Source of the DNA: Novosphingobium sediminicola
GTDB taxonomy: Bacteria > Pseudomonadota > Alphaproteobacteria > Sphingomonadales > Sphingomonadaceae
DNA: 64,000 nucleotides
Direction: 5' to 3'
NCBI RefSeq assembly: GCF_014196525.1
Contig: NZ_JACIDX010000021.1
Coordinates: 1 to 64,000, forward strand
Positions 1-8,085 of this stretch are shown here, piece after piece (the stretch's first letter is position 1; the number at the start of each line of letters is the position of its first letter). The notes beneath the pieces were generated by a model. It did no database searches, was not told the DNA's origin, and worked only from the letters and a program-made list of their open reading frames with translations. Position numbers and translations under genes: made by a program.

Positions 1-312
1 GAGACCTTTGCCGCCACGATCCTGCCGCTGGCCGACAAGCTGGGCGCGGCGGTGGGCGCGAGCCGCGCGGCGGTCGACGCGGGATACGTGCCCAACGATT
101 ATCAGGTGGGCCAGACCGGCAAGATCGTCGCGCCGCAGGTCTATGTGGCCGTCGGCATTTCCGGGGCGATCCAGCACTTGGCAGGCATGAAGGACAGCAA
201 AACCATCATCGCCATCAACAAGGACGAGGACGCGCCGATCTTCCAGGTGGCCGACATCGGGCTGGTCGCGGACCTGTTCCAGGCCGTGCCCGAACTGACG
301 GGGAAGGCATAA
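1..312 (+). CDS. etfA: Electron transfer flavoprotein alpha subunit, C-terminal part (5' end outside window)
   Basis: The frame is open from base 1 and ends with TAA at 310-312, giving about 103 C-terminal residues. They carry the FAD-binding signature of ETF alpha: the GQTGKIVAPQ stretch, then a GISGAIQHLAGM segment and the IAINKDEDAPIFQVADIG motif. ETF alpha/beta is a soluble heterodimer that takes electrons from acyl-CoA dehydrogenases and passes them to ETF:quinone oxidoreductase. The next gene, 34 bp downstream on the same strand, is a 3-hydroxyacyl-CoA dehydrogenase, so this is the end of a beta-oxidation operon whose etfB and other genes would lie upstream. The acyl-CoA dehydrogenases at the other end of the window could use it, but the link is only inferred. 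Nothing looks broken in the visible part. Confidence 0.95.
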   Translation, partial: ETFAATILPLADKLGAAVGASRAAVDAGYVPNDYQVGQTGKIVAPQVYVAVGISGAIQHLAGMKDSKTIIAINKDEDAPIFQVADIGLVADLFQAVPELTGKA

Positions 313-346
313 GGCTGTCGTCTGAGGGATTTGAAAGGTAGAAAGC

Positions 347-1216
347 ATGAAAATCGTTGGTGTAATCGGCGCGGGCCAGATGGGCGTGGGCATTGCCCAG
401 ACTGCGGCGCAAACCGGACATAGCGTGCGGCTCTCCGACATCAGCCTGGAGCTGGCTGAAAAGGGAAAGGCAGGCATCGGCAAGTCGCTTGCACGGCTGG
501 TGGCCAAGGAGAAGTTGAGTGAGGATCAGGCGCAAGCCATCCTTGCCGCGATTACGCCGGTAGGCGAACTGGCCGCCATGGCCGAGGCCGATATCATCAT
601 TGAGGCCGCGACCGAGCGCGAGGAGGTCAAACTCAAGATTTTCGAGAGTACGGCAAGTATCCTTGCCCCTTCCGCGATTCTGGCGACCAACACCAGTTCG
701 CTCTCGATCACTCGAATGTCGCGTTCCGCGCCGGACCAGAGCCGCTTTATCGGCATGCATTTTTTCAATCCGGTCCCCGTTATGCCTTTGGTGGAGGTGA
801 TCCCCGGCCTTGCGACCAGCGATGATATCACCATCCGCACCAAGGCTTTTGGCGAAAAGCTGGGCAAGACGGTGGTGCTGGCGCAGGACGATCCGGGCTT
901 TGTCGTCAATCGCATCTTTGTGCCTTTTATTAACGAGGCCATTTTTGTGCTTGGCAACAGCACGGGTAGCATTGTCGATATCGACGCTGGTGTGAAATTG
1001 GGACTGGCGCATCCGATGGGGCCGCTGGAACTGGCTGATTTCATCGGGTTGGACACGCTTTACGAAATCATGATGGTCTATCTGCGCACCACGGGCGACA
1101 GCAAGTATCGACCCGCGCCCTTGCTTCAGAAATATGTCGAGGCAGGCTGGTTCGGTCGCAAGAATGGGCGTGGTTTCTATGATTATTCAGGCGGAAAGCC
1201 GGTGCCTACGCGCTAA
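347..1216 (+). CDS. 3-hydroxybutyryl-CoA (3-hydroxyacyl-CoA) dehydrogenase
   Basis: A 289-residue soluble enzyme of normal length for the single-function family (about 280-290 aa). The N-terminus has the NAD-binding GAGQMGVGIAQ loop, followed by the EAATERE and LATNTSSLSIT segments and the conserved GMHFFNPVPVMPLVEVI stretch containing the catalytic His. The C-terminal half has NRIFVPFINEA and the GPLELADFIGLD helix typical of the dimerisation domain. It oxidises (S)-3-hydroxyacyl-CoA to 3-oxoacyl-CoA with NAD+. The start at ATG 347 follows a GAAAGGTAGAAAG region. It lies 34 bp after etfA and is likely co-transcribed with it. Whether it prefers C4 (PaaH/Hbd-like) or longer chains cannot be told from sequence alone. 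Confidence 0.93.
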   Translation: MKIVGVIGAGQMGVGIAQTAAQTGHSVRLSDISLELAEKGKAGIGKSLARLVAKEKLSEDQAQAILAAITPVGELAAMAEADIIIEAATEREEVKLKIFESTASILAPSAILATNTSSLSITRMSRSAPDQSRFIGMHFFNPVPVMPLVEVIPGLATSDDITIRTKAFGEKLGKTVVLAQDDPGFVVNRIFVPFINEAIFVLGNSTGSIVDIDAGVKLGLAHPMGPLELADFIGLDTLYEIMMVYLRTTGDSKYRPAPLLQKYVEAGWFGRKNGRGFYDYSGGKPVPTR

Positions 1217-1374
1217 TTTCATCCGATCCGTCATTGGGGATCTTGAATGTCGATCCTGACTGACAAGAGTATCCAAGTCATCACACAGCCGATGGCTGGC
1301 TTCATCGCTGGCCGCCCTTAGAGTTTTTACATAATTACCAATATTCAAAAAATGGTCCTGCCACCAGATCGCCA

Positions 1375-2616
1375 CTACCGCTCCTTCCTTAACGCATTCT
1401 CCGCCCGTGCCAATTCTTCATGCCGACAAAGAGGAATGGTCGTGTCGGCGCTTGCCTCCAAGGCGCGCCCGAGGTCGGCCAGCAGATCGTCGCGATGCTC
1501 CAATCCGACCGAGAGGCGCAGCAGATTGTCCTCAATCCCTGCCGCCTGACGGGCTTCCTTGCCCATATCGGCATGGGTCATGGTGGCCGGATGCGCGATC
1601 AGGCTTTCAACGCCGCCAAGGGACTCAGCCAAAGTCAGAACCGAAATACCGGCCACGAAGCGGCGGACCGCTGCCTCGCCCCCGGCCAGTTCAAAGCTCA
1701 GCATCGCGCCAAAGCCCGTTTGTTGCGCTCCGGCCAGTTCATGTCCGCCATGAGAGGTCAGGCCGGGGTAATGCACCTTGGCAACGGCGGGGTGATTGTG
1801 CAGAAATTCGGCAATGACCATGGCGGTGGACTGCTGTTCCCGCATCCGGGCAAACAGGCTGCGCAGCCCTCTCAAGGTCAGCCACGCATCGAAAGGCGAT
1901 CCGGCGGTGCCGATCACGTTGCACCATTGCTTCAGGGAAGCCGCCGCCTGCTCCTGCGCCGCAATGACCGCTCCACCGATCACGTCGGAATGCCCGTTCA
2001 GAAATTTCGTTGTTGAATGAACAACATAATCCGCCCCGAGAGCAAGGGGCCGCTGAACCGCCGGAGAAAGGAACGTGTTGTCCACCGCAACTTGTGCGCC
2101 AACGGCATGGGCCATCCGGCACAAGGCAGCAATGTCGACAATACGCATCAACGGATTGCTTGGCGTCTCGACAAACAGCATCGCCGCGCCGCGCCCGAGA
2201 GCATCCGATACGGCAACAAGATCGGACTGATCCACAAAGGCGAGCTGAAAATGCCGCCGCGCCGCTCTGGCCTTCAACAGCCGCATCGTCCCGCCATAAC
2301 AATCGTAAGGCGCGATCACCAGATCATCGCCCGACAATTGCCCCAGCACCAGATCAATGGCCGCCATGCCGCTGGAGGTCACCACGGCCCCTGCTCCACC
2401 TTCCAATTGAGCCAGAGCATCGCACAAAAGGTCGCGCGTCGGATTGCCAGCGCGGCCGTAGTCATATTGGCGAGCCCGATCAAAACCGGCAAATTCATAG
2501 GTGGTCGAAAGATACAGCGGCGGGGCAACCGCGCCAAAGGCAGGATCTGTTGCGACACCATGGCTGGCCGCGATGGTTTCCCTGTGCAGGGGGTGATCGT
2601 GGCGGTCTTTTGTCAT
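1375..2616 (-). CDS. Cystathionine gamma-synthase-type PLP enzyme (trans-sulfuration family)
   Basis: A 413-residue PLP fold type I enzyme of the Cys/Met metabolism family. Visible signatures are the Tyr/Arg PLP-phosphate site DYGRAGNPTRD, the SSGMAAIDL loop, the VETPSNPLMRIVDI segment, the cofactor Asp in AVDNTFLSP, and the Schiff-base lysine in HSTTKFLNGHSD. Members condense O-succinyl- or O-acetyl-homoserine with cysteine or sulfide (MetB, MetZ, MetY) or cleave cystathionine (MetC). Overall length and the HSTTKFLNGHSD form fit cystathionine gamma-synthase best, but the exact substrate is not fixed by sequence. No methionine gene flanks it, so it is a stand-alone gene. Its 5' end faces the broken nsrR-like gene 50 bp away. 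The 158 bp between it and the upstream dehydrogenase gene hold no gene. Confidence 0.9.
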   Translation of the reverse strand: MTKDRHDHPLHRETIAASHGVATDPAFGAVAPPLYLSTTYEFAGFDRARQYDYGRAGNPTRDLLCDALAQLEGGAGAVVTSSGMAAIDLVLGQLSGDDLVIAPYDCYGGTMRLLKARAARRHFQLAFVDQSDLVAVSDALGRGAAMLFVETPSNPLMRIVDIAALCRMAHAVGAQVAVDNTFLSPAVQRPLALGADYVVHSTTKFLNGHSDVIGGAVIAAQEQAAASLKQWCNVIGTAGSPFDAWLTLRGLRSLFARMREQQSTAMVIAEFLHNHPAVAKVHYPGLTSHGGHELAGAQQTGFGAMLSFELAGGEAAVRRFVAGISVLTLAESLGGVESLIAHPATMTHADMGKEARQAAGIEDNLLRLSVGLEHRDDLLADLGRALEASADTTIPLCRHEELARAENALRKER

Positions 2617-2665
2617 GCCTGCACTCCTGTCCTGATGGCGGCATGAAGCGCCGCGTAACGCCAGA

Positions 2666-2993
2666 TCATAGGGCTATGCTGGCCAGACTATGCTTGTCGA
2701 GGTCGGCGTAAAAGGCCTGTTCGGCAGCGATCAGGCGAAACTTTAACCGGCATTTGCCGTCGAGTGAACAATCCCGCTCGCTCCCCGTGGCCAGACAGTC
2801 CACCAGCGCCTGTCCCTCCTCAAGTCGGCGGATGATCTGGCCAGGAAAGATCTGATCGGGCGGGCGTGCCAGAATGGCCCCGCCCCCGCGCCGCGTTTCG
2901 ACAATGCCCATTTGCGCCAGCTTCTGAATGATCTTGGCGAGATGATTGCGCGCGAGATCATTGCCGGGCGCAATTGGCGCAATCTGGGCGTGT
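2666..2993 (-). pseudogene. Truncated Rrf2-family regulator (NsrR-like), N-terminus lost
   Basis: The 3' part of an NsrR-type regulator is readable leftwards. The second half of the winged helix (LARNHLAKIIQKLAQMG, then IVETRRGGGAILARPPDQI) is followed by the EEGQALVDCLATGSERDC and SLDGKCRLKF cysteine segment that holds the Fe-S cluster in NsrR. Read further 5', the frame loses family similarity after about base 2990 and meets TGA near 3035 with no ATG or GTG in between, so the first helix-turn-helix part and the start codon are absent. NsrR senses nitric oxide and represses detoxification genes. A short product from the internal ATG at 2911 would lack DNA binding. The other side of the scar is an equally truncated nnrS on the opposite strand. 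Confidence 0.75.
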
Positions 2994-3385
2994 TGGTGCT
3001 GCTGGTGAGCGCTCTGGCATGGATCATGGCACCCTCATCCCGCCTGACGGCTCTGGCGCTGGCCGCTGCGGGTGTGCTGCATCTGCTGCACCTTGCCTAT
3101 GCGTTTCTGCCGGTCGGTGCGCTGGTTATGGCGGTTTCGGCGGTGGTCCCTGCCTTTGCCACCAATGCGGCGGGACAGCATTGGTGGATGGCCGGTTGCA
3201 TCGCCATGATGACGATGGCCGTCATGACGCGGGCCACGCGTGGACATACCGGCCATGACCTTGCCGGAATTGCATGGATCGCGGGTTTTGCCGGGTTCTG
3301 CCTGCGCTATGGCCCGATGCTGTTGAACCGGCGGGACGGCCAGCCCCAAGGACAAAATCCGCTTCACGCAATCAGGCTGCATTGA
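2939..3385 (+). pseudogene. Truncated NnrS-family membrane protein, N-terminal two-thirds lost
   Basis: The C-terminal third of an NnrS-family haem/copper membrane protein is readable rightwards: IAREIIAGRNWRNLGVLVLL, then four or five hydrophobic helices with LHLAYAFLPVGALVMA and the family's MTMAVMTRATRGHTGHDL motif. NnrS proteins are about 400 aa with some twelve membrane segments, and only about 150 residues remain. The open frame can be read from TTG 2912, but bases 2880-2955 are better explained as the antisense strand of the truncated nsrR-like gene, so that start is accidental. In bacteria that keep them, nsrR and nnrS often sit together in the nitric-oxide response. Here both have lost their 5' ends at the same place. 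Confidence 0.72.
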
Positions 3386-3423
3386 TCGTTTGCCGCAATA
3401 TTTTTGATATTAAAGTGGCAGTA

Positions 3424-4272
3424 TCACAGGATGATCTGCGCGGCGGCGCTCAGCCCTGCCCTGACGCGATCCATGACGCCCGCATCCGCGCGTGAGGAAT
3501 GAACAGCATAGGCGGAATGGGAAAATTCCGGGCTTCCCGGCACCAGTATCAGGCGCCCCTCCTCCAGATAGGGCCGGATGAAACCCTTACGGAAATAACC
3601 GCTGCCCCCCGCCGCAAGGATATATTCCAAAGCCAGCGGACCATAGCTGATCGACATCACCGCATTGGGCTGATCGGGAAACGCGGCCTGATAACTGGCC
3701 GCAAATTCCTCGCCCCAATCGATCTGCACATGATCCTCGGGCGTCAGTTCAACCGAGGTCGGCGTGGTCCTGACCAACACCAGCTTTTCCTCGAACAACA
3801 ATTCGGCGACGATACCGGGACGGCTGGGCGCGGCATAGAGCACGGCCACATCCAGCGTTCCGTCCTGCACCTGCTCCATCAGGCGATCGGCCGTGTCGAT
3901 CTGGGTGCTGACGGCAATATCGGGGCATTCCCGGCGCATCCAGATCAGCCAGTGCCGCAGCAAAGGGCTCCATAGGCTAAGCTCCGCACCGATGGTCACC
4001 ACCGTCTGGCGCCCCGGCGGCAGCGCCACCGCGCGCTGGGCGCGGGCCCAGACCTGCACCAGCGTTGTCGCAAAGCGCTGGAACTGCTCGCCCGCCGGGG
4101 TCAGTTTCGCCCCGGCCTTGTTGCGGATGAACACCGGCCGTTCGAGCTGCTCCTCCAGCACCCTGATCCGAGCGCTGACGGCGGTCTGGGTCAGATTGAG
4201 ATTGTTGGCCGCCCCCACAAAGCTGCCTGTCTTGACCACTTCGAGGAAAGTGCGGGCGATGCCTATATCCAT
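3424..4272 (-). CDS. LysR-family transcriptional regulator
   Basis: A 282-residue regulator. The N-terminal winged helix-turn-helix (residues 1-60: ARTFLEVVKTGSFVGAANNL, then LNLTQTAVSARIRVLEEQL) is the canonical LysR motif, followed by a linker helix and a periplasmic-binding-protein-like effector domain. It is transcribed away from the FUSC efflux operon whose first gene starts at 4911. This is the usual divergent arrangement for a LysR activator of an aaeXAB-like system, so control of that operon by an aromatic acid is a reasonable inference, although a small open frame lies between. The 222 bp upstream are A/T-rich near 4290-4330, where LysR boxes of the T-N11-A type would be expected. 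The ligand is unknown. Confidence 0.92.
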   Translation of the reverse strand: MDIGIARTFLEVVKTGSFVGAANNLNLTQTAVSARIRVLEEQLERPVFIRNKAGAKLTPAGEQFQRFATTLVQVWARAQRAVALPPGRQTVVTIGAELSLWSPLLRHWLIWMRRECPDIAVSTQIDTADRLMEQVQDGTLDVAVLYAAPSRPGIVAELLFEEKLVLVRTTPTSVELTPEDHVQIDWGEEFAASYQAAFPDQPNAVMSISYGPLALEYILAAGGSGYFRKGFIRPYLEEGRLILVPGSPEFSHSAYAVHSSRADAGVMDRVRAGLSAAAQIIL

Positions 4273-4494
4273 CCCATCATAATCCTTGTGTTAAATTCGA
4301 TCAATGCAATTTTCCGATTGGCATTAGCATGAGAAGCTGTCTTCACAAAGCGTGGGAATGCGTCACCCTCGCCGCCCGCCCTTGGCGGCTGCGTCCGGGG
4401 GAAGCACAAAAATCCGATGGATGAACCACAAATATCGGCATTGGATAGCAGAAAGCAGAGCGGCTAAATCCTGCCTCAAAAGGGTAAGATCACG

Positions 4495-4707
4495 ATGGCT
4501 CGGACGAAGATATACAGCCGGATATGCAATGGTTTGGGCGTATCCTCCCGCGCCATGATGGCCACGGCCCTACTCGCGCTGGCCACGGCTGTCCTGTTGT
4601 TGATCCAGCGATATTTCGCCTTCGCTGATTCCTCGCTCTACATTTTTGTCATTCTGGCGATGTCAGTGGCGATCTCGATCATGGCCCGGCGCGACGACGG
4701 GGCCTGA
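4495..4707 (+). CDS. Small predicted membrane protein (70 aa), unknown
   Basis: A short frame that could encode a two-helix inner-membrane protein. A basic N-terminus is followed by hydrophobic segments at about residues 20-39 (MMATALLALATAVLLLIQRY) and 47-62 (LYIFVILAMSVAISIM), ending in ARRDDGA. An AAGGGTAAG stretch precedes the ATG at a usable distance. I do not recognise the family. It lies between the LysR gene and the efflux operon, on the operon's strand, 203 bp ahead of the FUSC gene, so it may be its own unit. Strongly hydrophobic composition with a charged tail makes it likelier to be real than a random frame, but there is no other support. Confidence 0.45.
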   Translation: MARTKIYSRICNGLGVSSRAMMATALLALATAVLLLIQRYFAFADSSLYIFVILAMSVAISIMARRDDGA

Positions 4708-4910
4708 TAAAGCCCATTACGCCCGAGACGGAAACAGATTTCATTTTAAAATCAATTTAATGCATTTTATTTGCTGATTCCATTCAAAATTTTGCTTTTG
4801 TACAGCCCCCGCCCTGCCCGCTAGTGGCCCGCCTCGATCCAGAGGGCAGTCGGGCACGCGGCCTGTTTGCCCATCGGGAAGAGCAACCAGCCCAGGCAAA
4901 ACTTCATCCC

Positions 4911-6962
4911 ATGTGGCCGCCCCAGCCTTTGACCCCCAGGCCTTTGACCATCGACCGCCGCAAGCTGCTGTTTTCCATCAGCAGTTTCGTGGCCGCCGCG
5001 ATCACTCTGGCCATTGCCTTTGCCGCCAGTCTACCCCGCCCATGGTGGGCCCTGCTGACGGTCTATGTCACGGCCCAGCCCATGGCAGGCGCCTTTCGTC
5101 CCAAGGTCATCTATCGCCTGTTGGGCATTGCGGTGGGCGCGATCACCGCGCTGACGGTCGTGCCCAATCTTCAGAACTCGCCCGCCCTGCTGGTTCTCGT
5201 GATGGCGGCATGGACCGGATTGTGCATTGCCCTTGCCGTGCTGGACCGCAGCCCGCGTGCCTTTCTATTTCAAATGGCGGCCTTTTCCAGCGCCGTCATC
5301 AGCTTTCCCTATCTCGACGATCCAGCCAATATTTTCGACACAACCATCGCGCGGGTTGAGGAAATGGCGGTGGCCATTCTCTGCGTCACGGCGGTCCACG
5401 CGCTGTTTCAGCCATGGCGCGCCATCGATCCGATCCGGGAGCGGGCCGACACTTTTCTGGAGGACGCGGCGGCATGGTGCGCCGATGCCGTCGCCATGGG
5501 CAGCATCCGGGCCGAGCCGCTCCATCGGCGCAAACTGGCCACCGATATCACCGAAATCGGCATGATCGCGCTGCATCTGCCCTTTGACGATCCGGCCGCC
5601 CCCGCCACCCGCAGCACGATCAGGGCGCTGCAACATGAATTGACCGAGATCCTCCCGCTGGCCTCGGCGGCGGCAAACCGGCTCGCGTTGCTGGATGCGA
5701 GTGGCGGTTGCGGCGCGCCGCTTATGGCTCTGCGCGACAGGATCGCGCAATGGTTGGGCGAGGCCCGCGCCGGGGATGAGGCATGGATTGCCCAAGGCGA
5801 AGCCCTCGCGCGCCTCGCCGGCGAAGGCCCTGAACCGGGCGCGCATCCATGGACCGACCTGTTGCGCGAAAGCGCGGCGATGCGCATGGGCGGGATGGTG
5901 ACCGCGCTGGTGCGCGCCCATCGCCTCGCCGCCACCTTGGGGGCAAAGGCGCCCGACCTGTCAGATTATCGCACCGACCGCTTTCCGCTGGCCCGCGATT
6001 ACGGCATCGCCGCCATGGCCGGATTGGCCACGGCGGCCGCGATCATGCTCTATTGCGCGGTCTGGGTGCTGCTGGCCTGGCCCGCCGGTTCGGCCACGGC
6101 GGCCTTTGCCGCGCTGATCACCTGCTCCTTTGCCGCGCAGGACGATCCCGCCCCGGTCATCGGGCGCTATCTGACGGCCACCTTGCGCACCATTCCGCTG
6201 GCCGCGCTCTATCTCTTCGTGATCCTGCCCCGGGTCGACGGGTGGTTTATGCTGGTGCTGACGCTGGCGCCCGCCCTGATCCGCATGGGCTATATTCAGG
6301 CCGATCCGGCACGTTCCGCGCAAGCCTTGCCGATGTTTTCCTGCTTTATCGTGGCCATGGGCTTTCTGTCCCGGTTTCAGGGCGATTTTGCCGCCTTCAT
6401 CAACACCGGCCTGGCCCAGATCGGCGGGATTGTCACCACGCTGGCCATCACGCGCCTGTTCCGCTCGGTCGAGGCGCAATGGAGTCTGCGGCGGGTGCTG
6501 TCGGCCAACTGGTCCGAGATGGCCCGGCTTGCCGATATTCGCCGCCCGTTCCGCGCCGGTGACTGGAGCGCAAGGGCTACCGACCGCATGGGCCAGATCG
6601 CCGCGCGCATGGCCCTGTCCTCATCGGCCGGGCCGGTCGATGCCGCCGATGCGCTGGCCGATCTGCGGATCGGGCGCAATGTCCTGCCGATACGGGGCGC
6701 CCTGCCCCATGTGCCCCATGCCGCGCGCCACCATTTGGGGGAAGTTCTGGCCATGCTGGTCGAATTGCTTCGGCAGCGCGGGATGATGGGGCAGGAATTG
6801 CGACCGGCCAACACGCTGTGTTCGGCCATTGACGGCGCTTTGGCGGCGCTGCTGGCGCTGGCCTCGGACCGGCATCGCCACGCCGCGCTGGCCGCGCTGG
6901 TGGGCATGCGCTGCAACCTGTTTCCCGATGCCGCACCGCCCCATCTGGAGGTGATGCCATGA
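4911..6962 (+). CDS. FUSC-family efflux transporter (AaeB/YccS-like inner-membrane protein)
   Basis: About 683 residues from ATG 4911. The frame is also open from GTG 4824, but the extra 29 residues are hydrophilic and unlike the family, and neither start has a strong ribosome site. The protein has two membrane halves (residues ~10-190 and ~355-520), each with a cluster of five to six helices, separated by and ending in soluble helical regions. PRPWWALLTVYVTAQPMAGA in the first half is the FUSC signature. AaeB-type members export aromatic carboxylic acids and other small toxic compounds by forming a complex with a membrane-fusion protein. The stop overlaps the DUF1656 gene (ATGATC), and the operon then carries HlyD and outer-membrane factor genes, so this is a complete tripartite pump. 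Confidence 0.9.
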   Translation: MWPPQPLTPRPLTIDRRKLLFSISSFVAAAITLAIAFAASLPRPWWALLTVYVTAQPMAGAFRPKVIYRLLGIAVGAITALTVVPNLQNSPALLVLVMAAWTGLCIALAVLDRSPRAFLFQMAAFSSAVISFPYLDDPANIFDTTIARVEEMAVAILCVTAVHALFQPWRAIDPIRERADTFLEDAAAWCADAVAMGSIRAEPLHRRKLATDITEIGMIALHLPFDDPAAPATRSTIRALQHELTEILPLASAAANRLALLDASGGCGAPLMALRDRIAQWLGEARAGDEAWIAQGEALARLAGEGPEPGAHPWTDLLRESAAMRMGGMVTALVRAHRLAATLGAKAPDLSDYRTDRFPLARDYGIAAMAGLATAAAIMLYCAVWVLLAWPAGSATAAFAALITCSFAAQDDPAPVIGRYLTATLRTIPLAALYLFVILPRVDGWFMLVLTLAPALIRMGYIQADPARSAQALPMFSCFIVAMGFLSRFQGDFAAFINTGLAQIGGIVTTLAITRLFRSVEAQWSLRRVLSANWSEMARLADIRRPFRAGDWSARATDRMGQIAARMALSSSAGPVDAADALADLRIGRNVLPIRGALPHVPHAARHHLGEVLAMLVELLRQRGMMGQELRPANTLCSAIDGALAALLALASDRHRHAALAALVGMRCNLFPDAAPPHLEVMP

Positions 6963-7189
6963 TCGAGGAAGTCGTCCTGCTCGGCGTCTATGCCCCCGCC
7001 GCGCTGGTATGGGCGGTGCTGGCGGTCGTGATGGTCTGGCTGATCCGCCCCGCTTTGCTGCGCCTGCCGCTGGAGCGCCTCGTGTGGCAGCCCGCACTGA
7101 TCGACATCGCCCTGTTCATTGCCGTCTGGTGGGGGCTGTCCGCCCTTGCCGACACGTTTCTCCCAGCGTGGATTGCGCATCACTCATGA
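6959..7189 (+). CDS. DUF1656 (AaeX-like) small membrane protein
   Basis: 76 residues with two membrane helices, typical of DUF1656/AaeX. The start EEVVLLGVYAPAALVW and the central LRLPLERLVWQPALIDIALF are family features. Its ATG overlaps the end of the FUSC gene by 4 bp and its stop overlaps the next ATG (ATGA), so translation of the three genes is coupled. Members always accompany AaeA/AaeB-type pumps in the inner membrane. Their precise role is unknown. Confidence 0.9.
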   Translation: MIEEVVLLGVYAPAALVWAVLAVVMVWLIRPALLRLPLERLVWQPALIDIALFIAVWWGLSALADTFLPAWIAHHS

Positions 7190-8085
7190 TACATCGAACC
7201 AATCTCCTTCGCTCAATCGGTACGCTTGCGCTGATTTCGGCCATTCTTTTCGGCATTTACGCGCTGTGGATGCGCTATCAGGTCGAACCGGTCACGCGCG
7301 ACGGCAAGGTGCGCTCCGACCTCGTTCCGGTGGCGCCCGATGTTTCGGGGCTGGTGACGCAGGTGGCGATTGCCGACAATCAGAGCGTGCGCAAGGGGCA
7401 GGTCCTGTTCGTCATCGACCCGCCGCGATACCGGCTTGCCCTGGCGCAGGCCGAGGCGGCGCTGGCCGATCAGCGCGCCGGGCTGGCTCAGGCGATCCGT
7501 GAGGATCAGCGCAACCGCGCCATGCCCGATGTGGTCGCCGCCGAAACCATCGAGGAAGGCCGCACCAAGGTCGAAACCATGCGCGCGGGGCTGACCCGCA
7601 CCTCGGCGGCCCGCGATCTGGCGCGGCTCAACCTTGAACGCACCGCCGTGCGCGCGCCGGTCGACGGCACGATCACCAATGTCTCGATGCAGCCGGGGAT
7701 CTATCTGGCGGCGGGCAAACCGGCGCTGGCGCTGGTGCATGGCGCATCCTTGCGGATCGAGGGCTATTTCGAGGAAACCAAGCTGCCGATCATCCATCCC
7801 GGCGATCCGGCCAGCGTCTGGCTGATGGGCGTGCGCGACGAAATTCGCGGCCATGTCGAAAGCATCGCGGGCGGGGTGGAGGATCGCGAGCGCAGTGGGG
7901 GCGACGCGCAACTGGCCAATGTCAATCCCGCCTTCACCTGGGTCCGCCTGGCCCAACGCATTCCGGTGCGGATCGCCATAGACAAGGTTCCCGACGGTTT
8001 GCGCCTGATCCCCGGCCAGACCGCGACGGTCGAAATCCACCCGCGCGCCGATGGCCGCATCGTGCATCGGAGCCTGCCATGGTGA
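7186..8085 (+). CDS. HlyD-family periplasmic adaptor subunit of efflux pump (AaeA/EmrA-like)
   Basis: 299 residues from the ATG at 7186, which overlaps the DUF1656 stop. The frame is open further 5' but only as antisense-like sequence over DUF1656. One N-terminal membrane anchor (residues ~8-27, TLALISAILFGIYALWM) is followed by the biotinyl-lipoyl half-motif VAPDVSGLVTQVAIADNQSV, a coiled-coil hairpin (about residues 85-150), and the second half-motif RAPVDGTITNVSMQPGIYL, then a beta-barrel domain. The adaptor links the FUSC exporter to the outer-membrane channel encoded next. It ends in an ATGGTGA overlap with that gene. Confidence 0.93.
   Translation: MIHRTNLLRSIGTLALISAILFGIYALWMRYQVEPVTRDGKVRSDLVPVAPDVSGLVTQVAIADNQSVRKGQVLFVIDPPRYRLALAQAEAALADQRAGLAQAIREDQRNRAMPDVVAAETIEEGRTKVETMRAGLTRTSAARDLARLNLERTAVRAPVDGTITNVSMQPGIYLAAGKPALALVHGASLRIEGYFEETKLPIIHPGDPASVWLMGVRDEIRGHVESIAGGVEDRERSGGDAQLANVNPAFTWVRLAQRIPVRIAIDKVPDGLRLIPGQTATVEIHPRADGRIVHRSLPW

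Noticed and set aside
2912..3385. A complete 157-aa membrane protein starting at TTG 2912
   Set aside because: Bases 2912-2955 are better read as the opposite strand of the NsrR-like helix-turn-helix, and the protein matches only the C-terminal third of NnrS, so it is a truncated gene.
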